Origin: a virus
Virus record (IMG/VR): IMGVR_UViG_3300037882_003354
Location: 62,001 to 126,000 of that record
Length of the DNA stretch: 64,000 nucleotides
Direction: 5' to 3' (one strand)
The translations under genes and the position numbers were made by a program. Positions 16,852-24,505 of the stretch are shown one piece after another. The stretch's first letter is position 1, and the number at the start of each line of letters is the position of its first letter. Below the pieces are notes generated by a model. The model was not told where the DNA came from. It saw only the letters and a program-made list of their open reading frames with translations, and did no database searches.

Positions 16852-19302
16852 TTAGAAAATAAACCAGTTGGTGCCATCAGATACCACGCCCAGGGAGGAA
16901 TTTGTATACTGTAGTATCATGTTGGCACCACCATCTATGGTATTGCCCCCTGTGCATGCCACAGTGATCTCCCCTGTTCCCACATTCTTTATCTGCATGT
17001 TCTTGCCGGTATTTATAGCGGCGCTGGGTAGGCTGATGGTAATGGTTCCCGACGCCAGTAATATGCCAGTGACATTGGTGATGGCAGTGTTGGATGAGGT
17101 GGTGACCACAGTGAATACTGAACTTCCACCACCGCTGCCCAGTGCAATGCCACCACTATAGACTGTGCCGCCCACATGCAGATCTCGTCCCACACCAGCG
17201 CCGCCATAGACCACCAGGGCACCGGTGATGGTGGATGTCGCTTGAGTGGTGGCAGTGTTGAATATGGCAGTGACCTTGTCTGTGCCAGTGCCTGCCACAA
17301 TTATTTTAATTTGAGTGCCTGCACCCAGTGTGCCAATTGCTAACTTTCCTTCACCTGGGGTGGAATTCTCACCCACCAGCAGATAGCCATCGTTAATTCC
17401 CAGATTGCTACCGAAACTGTTGGGTTGAGTGCCGTCCCAGAAACTACTGGTGATGCCCATGTCAATGAAGCCATTGCTTTCACTGACATTGTCAGCACTG
17501 GCCACAATGTCAGTGCTGGCCTGGGCACCAGCATTGATGTTCTGTACATTGATTTCCATGTAACTGTTTAGATCACCTGTGGCCTGGATCATGGTCTGAG
17601 CGAATGGCGTGTGGCCAACCACGCCGGCATATAGTGCACCGCTACCTGAGGCATCACCGAAGAAGGTGGCGCTGTTGGCGGCCACCACATTCAATGTCAC
17701 ACTGGTGCCAGTCACATATCCTGTGACATTCAAATTGCCAGTTAGATATCCGTCACCATTGATGTTAAATCCACTATTACCACCAATGCCACCTGCCACG
17801 TACAGAGCATTGGTACTGAATGAGCTGGTGCTGGACAGGGTGTTGGTGATCACCACCTGCTGATTGGTTGTACCAGTGAATGATCCCTGACTGCCAGTGT
17901 ACCCAATGTCACCTTGACTGCCTGTGTAGCCCAGACTGCCGACACTACCAGTGTACCCTGAAACTCCCTGTGACCCGGTGTAACCAAGATTCCCACTGGG
18001 TCCCAGGACGCCAGTCAGTTGTATGGACCAACCAGTGGCAGGGGTGGATATGGGTGTTCCACTGGAGCCCAATACGGTAAACGATATTTCCCAGCCAAAT
18101 CCACCGGCGTACAATATGTTGGTGATTTGTGCGTAATGATAAAAAGTGGATCCTGGTGTGGTGTTGATTACATTGACATAATTGCCTATGGCAAAGGCGC
18201 CGTACTCAGCAGTATACACACTGACCGTGGTGCCAATCAGACTGTTGTCAGCGGCCAGGTTGCTGCTGGTGGCCAAGGGTGTAAATCCAGTGCCGCTGCT
18301 GCCTGTATATCCAGTGTTGCCTTGACTGCCCACATATCCAGTTGATCCCATGACACCTTGACTGCCGACGTAACCTGAAATTCCCTGTGACCCAGCATAA
18401 CCAGTTGAATTCCAGCAGGTGTTGTTGATGTACAAGCCAGTGTCATCCACCCTGATACGCTCGCAGGCACCGGCACCTATTAGGACTGTACTCACACATG
18501 CAGCGGCTGCTGGCAGGCTGCCAATCACCGTGTTGTTGTATCCGGTGGTCAGCAGACAACCTGCACAGACACCCACACCAATGTTACCGCCAGTGGTGGC
18601 TCTTGAACAGTACAGAGACTGTGCACCCAGGGCCACATTATTACTGCCAAAGTTGTTGTTGAACAGCGCGCTGTGGCCCACTGCTGTGTTACAGCAGCCC
18701 GTGATATTATAGGCAAGTCCATAGTTGCCAATGGCCACGTTTGCACATCCGCAGGTGTTGTTCCAAAGTGCCCTCATGCCCAGGGCTGTATTACAATTGC
18801 CACAAGTATTACTGACCAGGGAACACGTGCCCACGGCTGTGTTATAGGAACCATTAGCATTTGCCAGCAATGCACATGTGCCCACGGCCACATTACGATC
18901 GCCATAGCAACTGTTTTGCATGGCGCACACACCTATGGCGATGTTATCACAACCACGCTTGTTACATTCCATGGCCAGATCGCCCAGGGCAATATTATTA
19001 CTATAAAAGACATCACCACCACCGCCAAATAGTGCTCTACGCCCAATGGCAATACTTCTCTCAAAAGATCGGAAGTTTCCGTCATTGCCCAGGGCTTGAG
19101 TGCCAATGGCCACAATGTGACATGAACAACAAGAAGACGCCAGCGCCTCATGACCAATGGCCACATTACAATGACCGCAGCCGGCGATCAATGAGCCGGC
19201 GCCCAGGGAAATATTACCGTTACCCAGCTGACGATAGCCCTGGGAAACGTTGCCAATGGCCACGTTATTACAGGCATTGTTCACGCCACCCAATGCCGAC
19301 AT
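16852..19302 (-). CDS. Hep/Hag-repeat adhesin with collagen-like segments (tail fibre), 816 aa
   Basis: Residues 1-290 are about ten YadA-head-like repeats of the form N-x-A-x-G-x-x-A-L, with unusual Cys residues (GNCNTALG, GCANVAIG, GCCNTAVG). Then comes ACERIRVDDTGLYIN, shared with the fibre at 33407. Two collagen-like runs of Gly-X-Y triplets follow (about 13 and 14 triplets, such as GYTGSQGVSGYTGSVG), separated by a beta domain. The C-terminus is a compact beta domain ending NWFIF. It is a trimeric fibre type, probably for host binding. The ATG at 19302 has no ribosome-binding site. The same frame stays open upstream in Hep/Hag sequence, so the gene looks separated from 19311-20039 by a -1 frameshift (see findings). 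Confidence 0.8.
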   Translation of the reverse strand: MSALGGVNNACNNVAIGNVSQGYRQLGNGNISLGAGSLIAGCGHCNVAIGHEALASSCCSCHIVAIGTQALGNDGNFRSFERSIAIGRRALFGGGGDVFYSNNIALGDLAMECNKRGCDNIAIGVCAMQNSCYGDRNVAVGTCALLANANGSYNTAVGTCSLVSNTCGNCNTALGMRALWNNTCGCANVAIGNYGLAYNITGCCNTAVGHSALFNNNFGSNNVALGAQSLYCSRATTGGNIGVGVCAGCLLTTGYNNTVIGSLPAAAACVSTVLIGAGACERIRVDDTGLYINNTCWNSTGYAGSQGISGYVGSQGVMGSTGYVGSQGNTGYTGSSGTGFTPLATSSNLAADNSLIGTTVSVYTAEYGAFAIGNYVNVINTTPGSTFYHYAQITNILYAGGFGWEISFTVLGSSGTPISTPATGWSIQLTGVLGPSGNLGYTGSQGVSGYTGSVGSLGYTGSQGDIGYTGSQGSFTGTTNQQVVITNTLSSTSSFSTNALYVAGGIGGNSGFNINGDGYLTGNLNVTGYVTGTSVTLNVVAANSATFFGDASGSGALYAGVVGHTPFAQTMIQATGDLNSYMEINVQNINAGAQASTDIVASADNVSESNGFIDMGITSSFWDGTQPNSFGSNLGINDGYLLVGENSTPGEGKLAIGTLGAGTQIKIIVAGTGTDKVTAIFNTATTQATSTITGALVVYGGAGVGRDLHVGGTVYSGGIALGSGGGSSVFTVVTTSSNTAITNVTGILLASGTITISLPSAAINTGKNMQIKNVGTGEITVACTGGNTIDGGANMILQYTNSSLGVVSDGTNWFIF

Positions 19303-19310
19303 GCCCAGGG

Positions 19311-20039
19311 CTATGTTACATGATCCTGTGCCACCATAAACGCCGTATCCATAATCGTAGCCGCGTAATGCACCGATCCCAGGCTCTGAACAGTGTCTTC
19401 GAGTGGAATGAGGTCTTGATTGACCAGTATGTTGCCATTAACACCGGGTTGTAACAGTATACTGGTATTTTCAGGTGATTGGATTTTAAATGCCAGGGTT
19501 TCAACTGGACGAGCGAGGGTCACCACCTCGCCTGGCTGTGGATGAGCCACAGGGTCGATATTCGATAAATCAGTTGCTGTGATGATCAGTGAGGAGAATG
19601 TATCAGTGCCCACAAACGTGACGTAGCTAGGCACAAGATACCCAGCACCAGATATAATATCGCCCACTAACAACGCGACCGGCGGTGACACAGTGAATTC
19701 CGTAACAACATACGGAGCCAGAATTACATCAGGATTTCCATAGGTACCTGTGGAAATAAAGTCAGTGGATGTTGTACTTTGGTCCACCAGCCCAGCAATC
19801 ACAGCATCAGCCAGGTTGAACACCACACTGGCGGTTGAATCGCTCATGGTGGTAAGAGTTGGGAATGTGACAGTTCCATCTGCAGCTACAAGAAGTTGGC
19901 TGGTGCCACTGGACAAACTATCGGTGGGCGGTGTCGCCACTTGTCCATTCCAGTGGATGCCGTCGTAGGTGTATGTGGTACCGTTGGTGCTAACGTATAC
20001 TGTGCCCGTGCTGGGTCCACTTGGAAAATCTAATGCCAT
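19311..20039 (-). CDS. Tail-fibre N-terminal part, frame-disrupted from the next gene, 242 aa
   Basis: The first 35 residues (FPSGPSTGTVYVSTNGTTY, then a W-x-G) match the short attachment motif also seen in the genes at 32466 and 39007. Near the end, LIPLEDTVQSLGSVHY matches the P-x-x-D-x-x-x-S-L-G motif that usually leads into the shaft of T4-like phage fibres. Here the frame ends about 20 residues later, while the -1 frame continues with Hep/Hag repeats. It could be a truncated fibre base, or the first part of a frameshifted fusion with 16852-19302. Confidence 0.7.
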   Translation of the reverse strand: MALDFPSGPSTGTVYVSTNGTTYTYDGIHWNGQVATPPTDSLSSGTSQLLVAADGTVTFPTLTTMSDSTASVVFNLADAVIAGLVDQSTTSTDFISTGTYGNPDVILAPYVVTEFTVSPPVALLVGDIISGAGYLVPSYVTFVGTDTFSSLIITATDLSNIDPVAHPQPGEVVTLARPVETLAFKIQSPENTSILLQPGVNGNILVNQDLIPLEDTVQSLGSVHYAATIMDTAFMVAQDHVT

Positions 20040-20118
20040 GATATTTTTACCCCTTGAACTTTCTCATGTTACCATTACCAGGATTGGGTCGTTACACCAA
20101 ATCACCAGCTGTTTATTA

Positions 20119-20125
20119 TATTTAG
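20119..20125 (-). promoter_or_regulatory. Late promoter CTAAATA
   Basis: Late-type motif on the minus strand in the 102-bp gap, 80 nt upstream of the gene starting at 20039. Confidence 0.45.
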
Positions 20126-20141
20126 CAAGGGATCACATCAA

Positions 20142-21611
20142 TCATGCGAGTCCAAATCGTGCCTTGGTTGCGTTGTAGTTTTGCAAGATTTCAGCATTGT
20201 TCAATGCGGTGTTGTATATTCTGACAAGTCCGATGATACCATTGCGTTTATTTGTACTGTCATCTGTCATAAGAAACAGATCCGTGGCGGTGGCGCTATT
20301 GGGATAAGGATATGTTTGCGAAACACTTCTTATGGCTGTAGCAGAATTGATGGTCCGAATCATGTGGCCGTCAGCACCTCCAACTTTTCTAAGAGTAATT
20401 TGATACCAAGTGCCTGCGACAAGGTTTGGAGTGTTGACGGGTGTGTTAGACTGGGCAGACAGGTATTTAGACGAAGCCGCTATTCTATTATAGCTCGTCG
20501 TACCAGTTCCAATGTTACGTAATGCCCATGGTGTATTACTTGGATCCACATAACTGCTAATAATGGGAATTACTAGACTAGCAGTGGTTGTTGGTTTATA
20601 CCAAATTTCCACAGTCATGTTATCTGTATTGACCAATGAACTGAGACTGGCACCATATTGCGATGATGCTGCAACAAATGTCAACTGTCCCCCTGAAGTG
20701 CTGGAATCATATGCGGGAGTATTGTACAACGTCATGTCGGCTGTGCCCACCTGATCTCGCCAAACACCGCTACTATCGTATCCAACACCACTATATTTTG
20801 TGGGCGATACACCAGATGGGGCAGTATCAAAATAATTAGTAAGACCAGTGGTAGCGGCCGTGGTGGGTTGCGTATAAACAAATCTGGCTTGGACTGCATT
20901 ATAATTTTGCAGCACTTCGGCGTCCGTAATAATTCTATCATATGCTCTGATTATTGCAATGCTACCGTCCCCGGCCGATATGGTAGTTGCTCCAGTGGCG
21001 GGCACTACTGGGGAAACATCTGCGCTGGTGGCCACCAGAGCTCCGTTGACATAGAGTTTGACATATGATCCCAGACCAAAAGTCATGACCACCTGATTCC
21101 ATGCTCTGGGAACAAGATATTGATAAACATTATTAATAGTGGCACTAACGGGTGGATCCATGTTGTCACTCACAACAATCTGATTGTTTAACTCCCAACT
21201 TGGTACAAACCCGACGTTCACATTACAATTGATAATTATACCATCAGTTGACGGCACATAAAAATGCCAGGTTTCTATAGATAATTCAGTTAGAGGATCT
21301 TCACTTCCCGAAGTTGTTCCAAACGTGCCATTGAATGTTGCACTGATAAGAGGGGTAAATTCAAAACTACCACCACCAAATGTTGGCAAATATCGTATTC
21401 TAGCATTTGTTGTGATGTCCTCAACATATTCAGAATCTGGTGTGGGCAACCAATTACCAGTACCTGAATATGTTGCTGCATCAAAATCGTTGGTGCGACC
21501 CAAGGTGACCACCTCAGGTGGTGGCTCCGCCACTTGAACCCTGGGCACACGACTGGCCAGTGGGCTTTGGTGGGTGGCACCAGAGTTAATGCTGCCTATG
21601 CGATTCCACAT
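20142..21611 (-). CDS. Fibre protein with two LamG/concanavalin-like domains, 489 aa
   Basis: The N-terminal 25 residues (MWNRIGSINSGATHQSPLAS) are shared with the PA14 protein upstream and look like a virion attachment tag. Residues 45-245 and 255-489 are two LamG-type lectin domains, each ending in the typical RAYDRIITDAEVLQNYNA or RIYNTALNNAEILQNYNA. Such domains bind carbohydrates, so this is likely a receptor-binding or glycan-docking protein on the virion. There are no catalytic residues. Confidence in the LamG call is high. Confidence 0.8.
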   Translation of the reverse strand: MWNRIGSINSGATHQSPLASRVPRVQVAEPPPEVVTLGRTNDFDAATYSGTGNWLPTPDSEYVEDITTNARIRYLPTFGGGSFEFTPLISATFNGTFGTTSGSEDPLTELSIETWHFYVPSTDGIIINCNVNVGFVPSWELNNQIVVSDNMDPPVSATINNVYQYLVPRAWNQVVMTFGLGSYVKLYVNGALVATSADVSPVVPATGATTISAGDGSIAIIRAYDRIITDAEVLQNYNAVQARFVYTQPTTAATTGLTNYFDTAPSGVSPTKYSGVGYDSSGVWRDQVGTADMTLYNTPAYDSSTSGGQLTFVAASSQYGASLSSLVNTDNMTVEIWYKPTTTASLVIPIISSYVDPSNTPWALRNIGTGTTSYNRIAASSKYLSAQSNTPVNTPNLVAGTWYQITLRKVGGADGHMIRTINSATAIRSVSQTYPYPNSATATDLFLMTDDSTNKRNGIIGLVRIYNTALNNAEILQNYNATKARFGLA

Positions 21612-21668
21612 TCGTGCGAGTCCCGATGTTGTTTTGATTGTACATATGATTCAGTTTCTGCTGTCATA

Positions 21669-22289
21669 TTAGAATCCGTTGGTGTTTGAGTTGTAAAATA
21701 CCAGACCAGTCACGTTGGTGGTTTTGGCAATGGTGGGCGTTTGATAGTTGAATTCTAAGAAATCTTCTCCATCGAGTTCACCAAACTGAATCCTTACGGG
21801 ATAATACTGGCCAGCAGTCAGTGCAATACTGCCGCTGACTTCGTTAGCGCCGTGTGCGCCGCCGTTGTTGATTAGTGCATTGCCTGCGTCAAATCCTGTG
21901 ACAGCATTGGGACCAATCCACATGTAACTGGCATCATCGCTGTTGAGGAAGAATGTGTGAGTCTGAGTGGTGGTGGGTTTGAAGTAGCCCAACCATTGCA
22001 CACTGAAATTGCCGCCGTCAGAATAGTCAGTATCACCATCATTAGGTCCATTATTTTGTTCGAAAATATCTGTGGTTTGCACAGATGTGGCTGGGTTTGA
22101 ACCGAATCCCTGTGGGGTGGCACCGGCAAAAAAATTCACATTATCGTCGAAATATCCTGCATAAGTGGTTTTGAACAATCCTGCGACATAGACGGCAGTG
22201 GCTGCGACGGCTGGCAGGCGTGGTCGTCGACTGGCCAGGGGGCTTTGGTTCACTGCACCAGCACTTGTCCTGCCTATGCGATTCCACAT
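21669..22289 (-). CDS. PA14-domain virion protein, 206 aa
   Basis: I start at the ATG giving MWNRIGRTSAGAVNQSPLAS, because the same N-terminus begins the neighbouring LamG gene; the longer frame needs a GTG. Residues 45-200 are a PA14 domain: a GYFDDN start, NFSVQWLGYFKP, FFLNSDDASYMWIG, then LTAGQYYPVRIQFGE. PA14 domains bind sugars in many adhesins. The gene is tightly packed after the 100-residue gene (one base between stop and ATG). Together with 20142 it shows two different lectin domains on one shared tag. Confidence 0.85.
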   Translation of the reverse strand: MWNRIGRTSAGAVNQSPLASRRPRLPAVAATAVYVAGLFKTTYAGYFDDNVNFFAGATPQGFGSNPATSVQTTDIFEQNNGPNDGDTDYSDGGNFSVQWLGYFKPTTTQTHTFFLNSDDASYMWIGPNAVTGFDAGNALINNGGAHGANEVSGSIALTAGQYYPVRIQFGELDGEDFLEFNYQTPTIAKTTNVTGLVFYNSNTNGF

Positions 22290-22290
22290 G

Positions 22291-22593
22291 TTAGGAGTTG
22301 GGCAGTTCCATGACACTCATCAGACCCGAGGTGCTGGCTGTGCGGCCGGCCACCTGTTCCAGTCCCTCCACCGCGTAATATTCTGTGGTGCCTGCTGTCA
22401 ACAACACAGAAGCGGTGGTGGCGGTGCTCACGGCTCCGGGACTGCCAATGTTCAGGTAGGTGTCTTGTGTGACTGCCACACGTATGATGCCGGTCTGGCT
22501 GTTGAGTGCCAGTGTGGCTGTGCTGGTGGCACTGGTCACTGAGAGATTTTGAACTGTGCCAATCCTGGGGGCACCTTTTCTTAAATATGTCAT
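22291..22593 (-). CDS. Small Thr/Ser/Ala-rich virion protein, 100 aa
   Basis: This protein starts MTYLRKGAPRIGTVQNLS and continues as a low-charge beta-rich sequence ending MSVMELPNS. AAGGA precedes the ATG and a CTAAATA late motif lies 22 nt upstream. It resembles small baseplate or head-decoration proteins in composition only. It heads a probable late operon with the PA14 and LamG genes. Confidence 0.65.
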   Translation of the reverse strand: MTYLRKGAPRIGTVQNLSVTSATSTATLALNSQTGIIRVAVTQDTYLNIGSPGAVSTATTASVLLTAGTTEYYAVEGLEQVAGRTASTSGLMSVMELPNS

Positions 22594-22614
22594 GGTTGAT
22601 TCCTTGCGTTGCTG

Positions 22615-22621
22615 TATTTAG
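22615..22621 (-). promoter_or_regulatory. Late promoter CTAAATA
   Basis: Late-type motif on the minus strand, 22 nt upstream of the ATG at 22593. It falls right after the acyl carrier protein gene and starts the next operon. Confidence 0.5.
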
Positions 22622-22627
22622 CCGTCA

Positions 22628-22885
22628 TCATGCAGGTGATTCCGTGGTTTTTGGGAGTAAAATTTCTTCCACCAACTGCACCACTCCACGCACATTGTAA
22701 ATTTTACTGGCCCGGTGTTCTGGCAACTGTATGTTGAAGTGATCTTCCACCACCAGAACCAGTTCCATGTAGTCCAGACTGTCCAAGCCTAGATTTCGTT
22801 TGAAATGGCTGTCCATGGTGACTGAATCTTCGCGCATGCGCAATTCCCTGGCTATAACTTGTATGATCTGCTGTTCAATGTTCAT
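22628..22885 (-). CDS. Acyl carrier protein, 85 aa
   Basis: This is a full-length type II acyl carrier protein. It has an acidic four-helix layout, and LGLDSLDYMELV places Ser36 as the 4'-phosphopantetheine attachment site; helix III follows (EHRASKIYNVRGVVQLVEE). It would need a host phosphopantetheinyl transferase. Its ATG directly follows the TAA of the di-iron gene (TAAATG), so the two are translationally coupled. ACP carries acyl or aminoacyl groups as thioesters, so the partner probably acts on an ACP-bound substrate. Phage-encoded ACPs are rare. An E. coli-like acpP role in replacing host ACP is less likely because of the specific partner. Confidence 0.9.
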   Translation of the reverse strand: MNIEQQIIQVIARELRMREDSVTMDSHFKRNLGLDSLDYMELVLVVEDHFNIQLPEHRASKIYNVRGVVQLVEEILLPKTTESPA

Positions 22886-23668
22886 TTATGTCTTGATGTA
22901 ATTTAATAGTATGCTGTGATCACGGTGATCAGGGTGCCAGTCTGGGCGCATGAATTCCAGCACGGCACAGGTGACTGTCCAGAACACACCACATTGACGG
23001 TCAAACAACACGGCAACTGCATCCTTGAGTGTGCGCCATTTCCACAACTGGCCATCTGATCGCAGGAATATCACGGTGTTTTTCATCACATGGTACATGT
23101 AACACACGTAAACCAACAACATGACCCATCTTCTGTGATTGACACCGCCATCCACCAGTTGCCATACGTTCATGGCCACTGACTTGTGCTCGATTTCTTC
23201 CACGGCGTGCCAGCGCCAGATGGTTTCAAAATGTGGATGCATGCGGCGCAGAGCAGTTCTGTATCTCAGCAGGTATTCTGCATTGACTGCTGTCATGTGC
23301 TCAATGCACACAGTGGCGGTCAAACACACGCGATCGCTCCAACGTGTGCGTAGATGGGACCAAAATTTGTGCTGTCGCTGGGCCGCAGCCTGTGCCGGTA
23401 ATCCCTGCTGCTCCAGCCATTGTGTGTACTGTGCATGCACATGACCGTGCCAATTTTCCTGTTTGACAAAGGTATTGAAATCCACCAACTGCGCAGGATC
23501 TGTCACAGCGTGCCGATAGGCCTTGAGTGAATCTATGAAGAATCGTTCCCCGTCAGGAAAGTTTATATTCAGGGAATTCAACCAGTGTGTTTTGAATGGG
23601 CTGCCATCATTCCAATAATATGGAAGTTCTTGATCCCAATCTAATTTCAGTGGCTGTGACGTAAACAT
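22886..23668 (-). CDS. Ferritin-like di-iron enzyme (PF10118 'metal-dependent hydrolase' family), 260 aa
   Basis: The family pattern is clear: FVKQENWHGHVHAQY supplies the first E and H ligands, VCIEHMTAV the next, and WRWHAVEEIEHKSVAMNVW the E-E-x-E-H cluster of a four-helix di-iron core. The family is annotated as metal-dependent hydrolase, but its fold and ligands are those of di-iron oxygenases or desaturases. A hydrophobic stretch near residue 185 (WVMLLVYVCYMYHVM) may contact membrane or lipid. It is coupled to the downstream ACP gene, so a reaction on acyl-ACP (oxidation, hydroxylation or desaturation) is a reasonable inference. A GATAAATA motif lies only 5 nt before the start. Confidence 0.8.
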   Translation of the reverse strand: MFTSQPLKLDWDQELPYYWNDGSPFKTHWLNSLNINFPDGERFFIDSLKAYRHAVTDPAQLVDFNTFVKQENWHGHVHAQYTQWLEQQGLPAQAAAQRQHKFWSHLRTRWSDRVCLTATVCIEHMTAVNAEYLLRYRTALRRMHPHFETIWRWHAVEEIEHKSVAMNVWQLVDGGVNHRRWVMLLVYVCYMYHVMKNTVIFLRSDGQLWKWRTLKDAVAVLFDRQCGVFWTVTCAVLEFMRPDWHPDHRDHSILLNYIKT

Positions 23669-23678
23669 CAGATATTTA

Positions 23679-24446
23679 TCATGGATTATTCACTGATGTG
23701 ATGATCCAGAAATCTGAACTCATGCTGGTATTCTGCACCACTTGGTAGGGCATGTAGAAGTAACCGCGGTCACCCCAGCCGGTGCCCCAGGAATTTCTTG
23801 CTATGAATTGCTGAGTGCTGTCTCGATAACCCACCAGGGCCACCGCATGTCCCCCCAGCAACCGTTCTGTTTGAACATTGGGGTAGGGCATTTGTCCTGT
23901 ACGTGCCACCGCCAGGGTTTGAAAACTTGAATACACATTGAATCCCATGACCACAGGGTATCCCTGCGCCAGGGCTGTCTTGACTCCATCAAAGTCGGTT
24001 ATGCGACGATAGGCACCCACTCGTCGTTTGAGAGCGTCTTTGTATGCTGCCGCGCTGGGCTTGATGGCGAACCTGCCAATGATATAAGGCCACAGGCTTT
24101 CCAAGGGTGCACCAAATTTGTTCACAGCCTTGATGCCGTCTCGCAGGTAGGCGCCACTGTCATAGTTCACTGTGCCGTACAGCAACCGCTCCTGGTAATA
24201 GATGAACAGTCGGCTGACGTCCAGATTCTTCTTGGCTTTACGATTGAGGTATTCAACTAGTCCAGCAATGGCCTGGCCAGTGCATGATCCCAACTGCCCT
24301 TGGTTTTCTATGGGGCTGCATCCCGGTCTTAAATCCACCAGCGCAGGTAATGCCAATTGCGGTGCAGCATACAAGTAATCCCTGGCATCTGGTGGATCTG
24401 GACGCCAGTGTAATCGGGGTATGGTTATATTAGTTGGACGTGGCAT
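23679..24446 (-). CDS. Papain-like (C1A) cysteine protease, 255 aa
   Basis: The ATG at 24446 (MPRPTNITIP) has AGGA 8 nt upstream; the earlier TTG at 24473 lacks support. The catalytic residues are visible: Gln49 and Cys55 in ENQGQLGSCTG, His200 in LLGGHAVALVGY, and Asn218 in ARNSWGTGWGDRGYF. The short N-terminal part ends PPDARDYLY, like bacterial and viral C1A proteases that lack a long propeptide. No signal peptide is seen. Located between fibre genes, it may process virion proteins or be carried in the particle to attack host proteins. Family call is strong. Confidence 0.9.
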   Translation of the reverse strand: MPRPTNITIPRLHWRPDPPDARDYLYAAPQLALPALVDLRPGCSPIENQGQLGSCTGQAIAGLVEYLNRKAKKNLDVSRLFIYYQERLLYGTVNYDSGAYLRDGIKAVNKFGAPLESLWPYIIGRFAIKPSAAAYKDALKRRVGAYRRITDFDGVKTALAQGYPVVMGFNVYSSFQTLAVARTGQMPYPNVQTERLLGGHAVALVGYRDSTQQFIARNSWGTGWGDRGYFYMPYQVVQNTSMSSDFWIITSVNNP

Positions 24447-24505
24447 GTGTTTTTTCCTGGGTTGACTGTGCAAAAATCATTATAAGATTGTGAATAAGAT
24501 TTACG

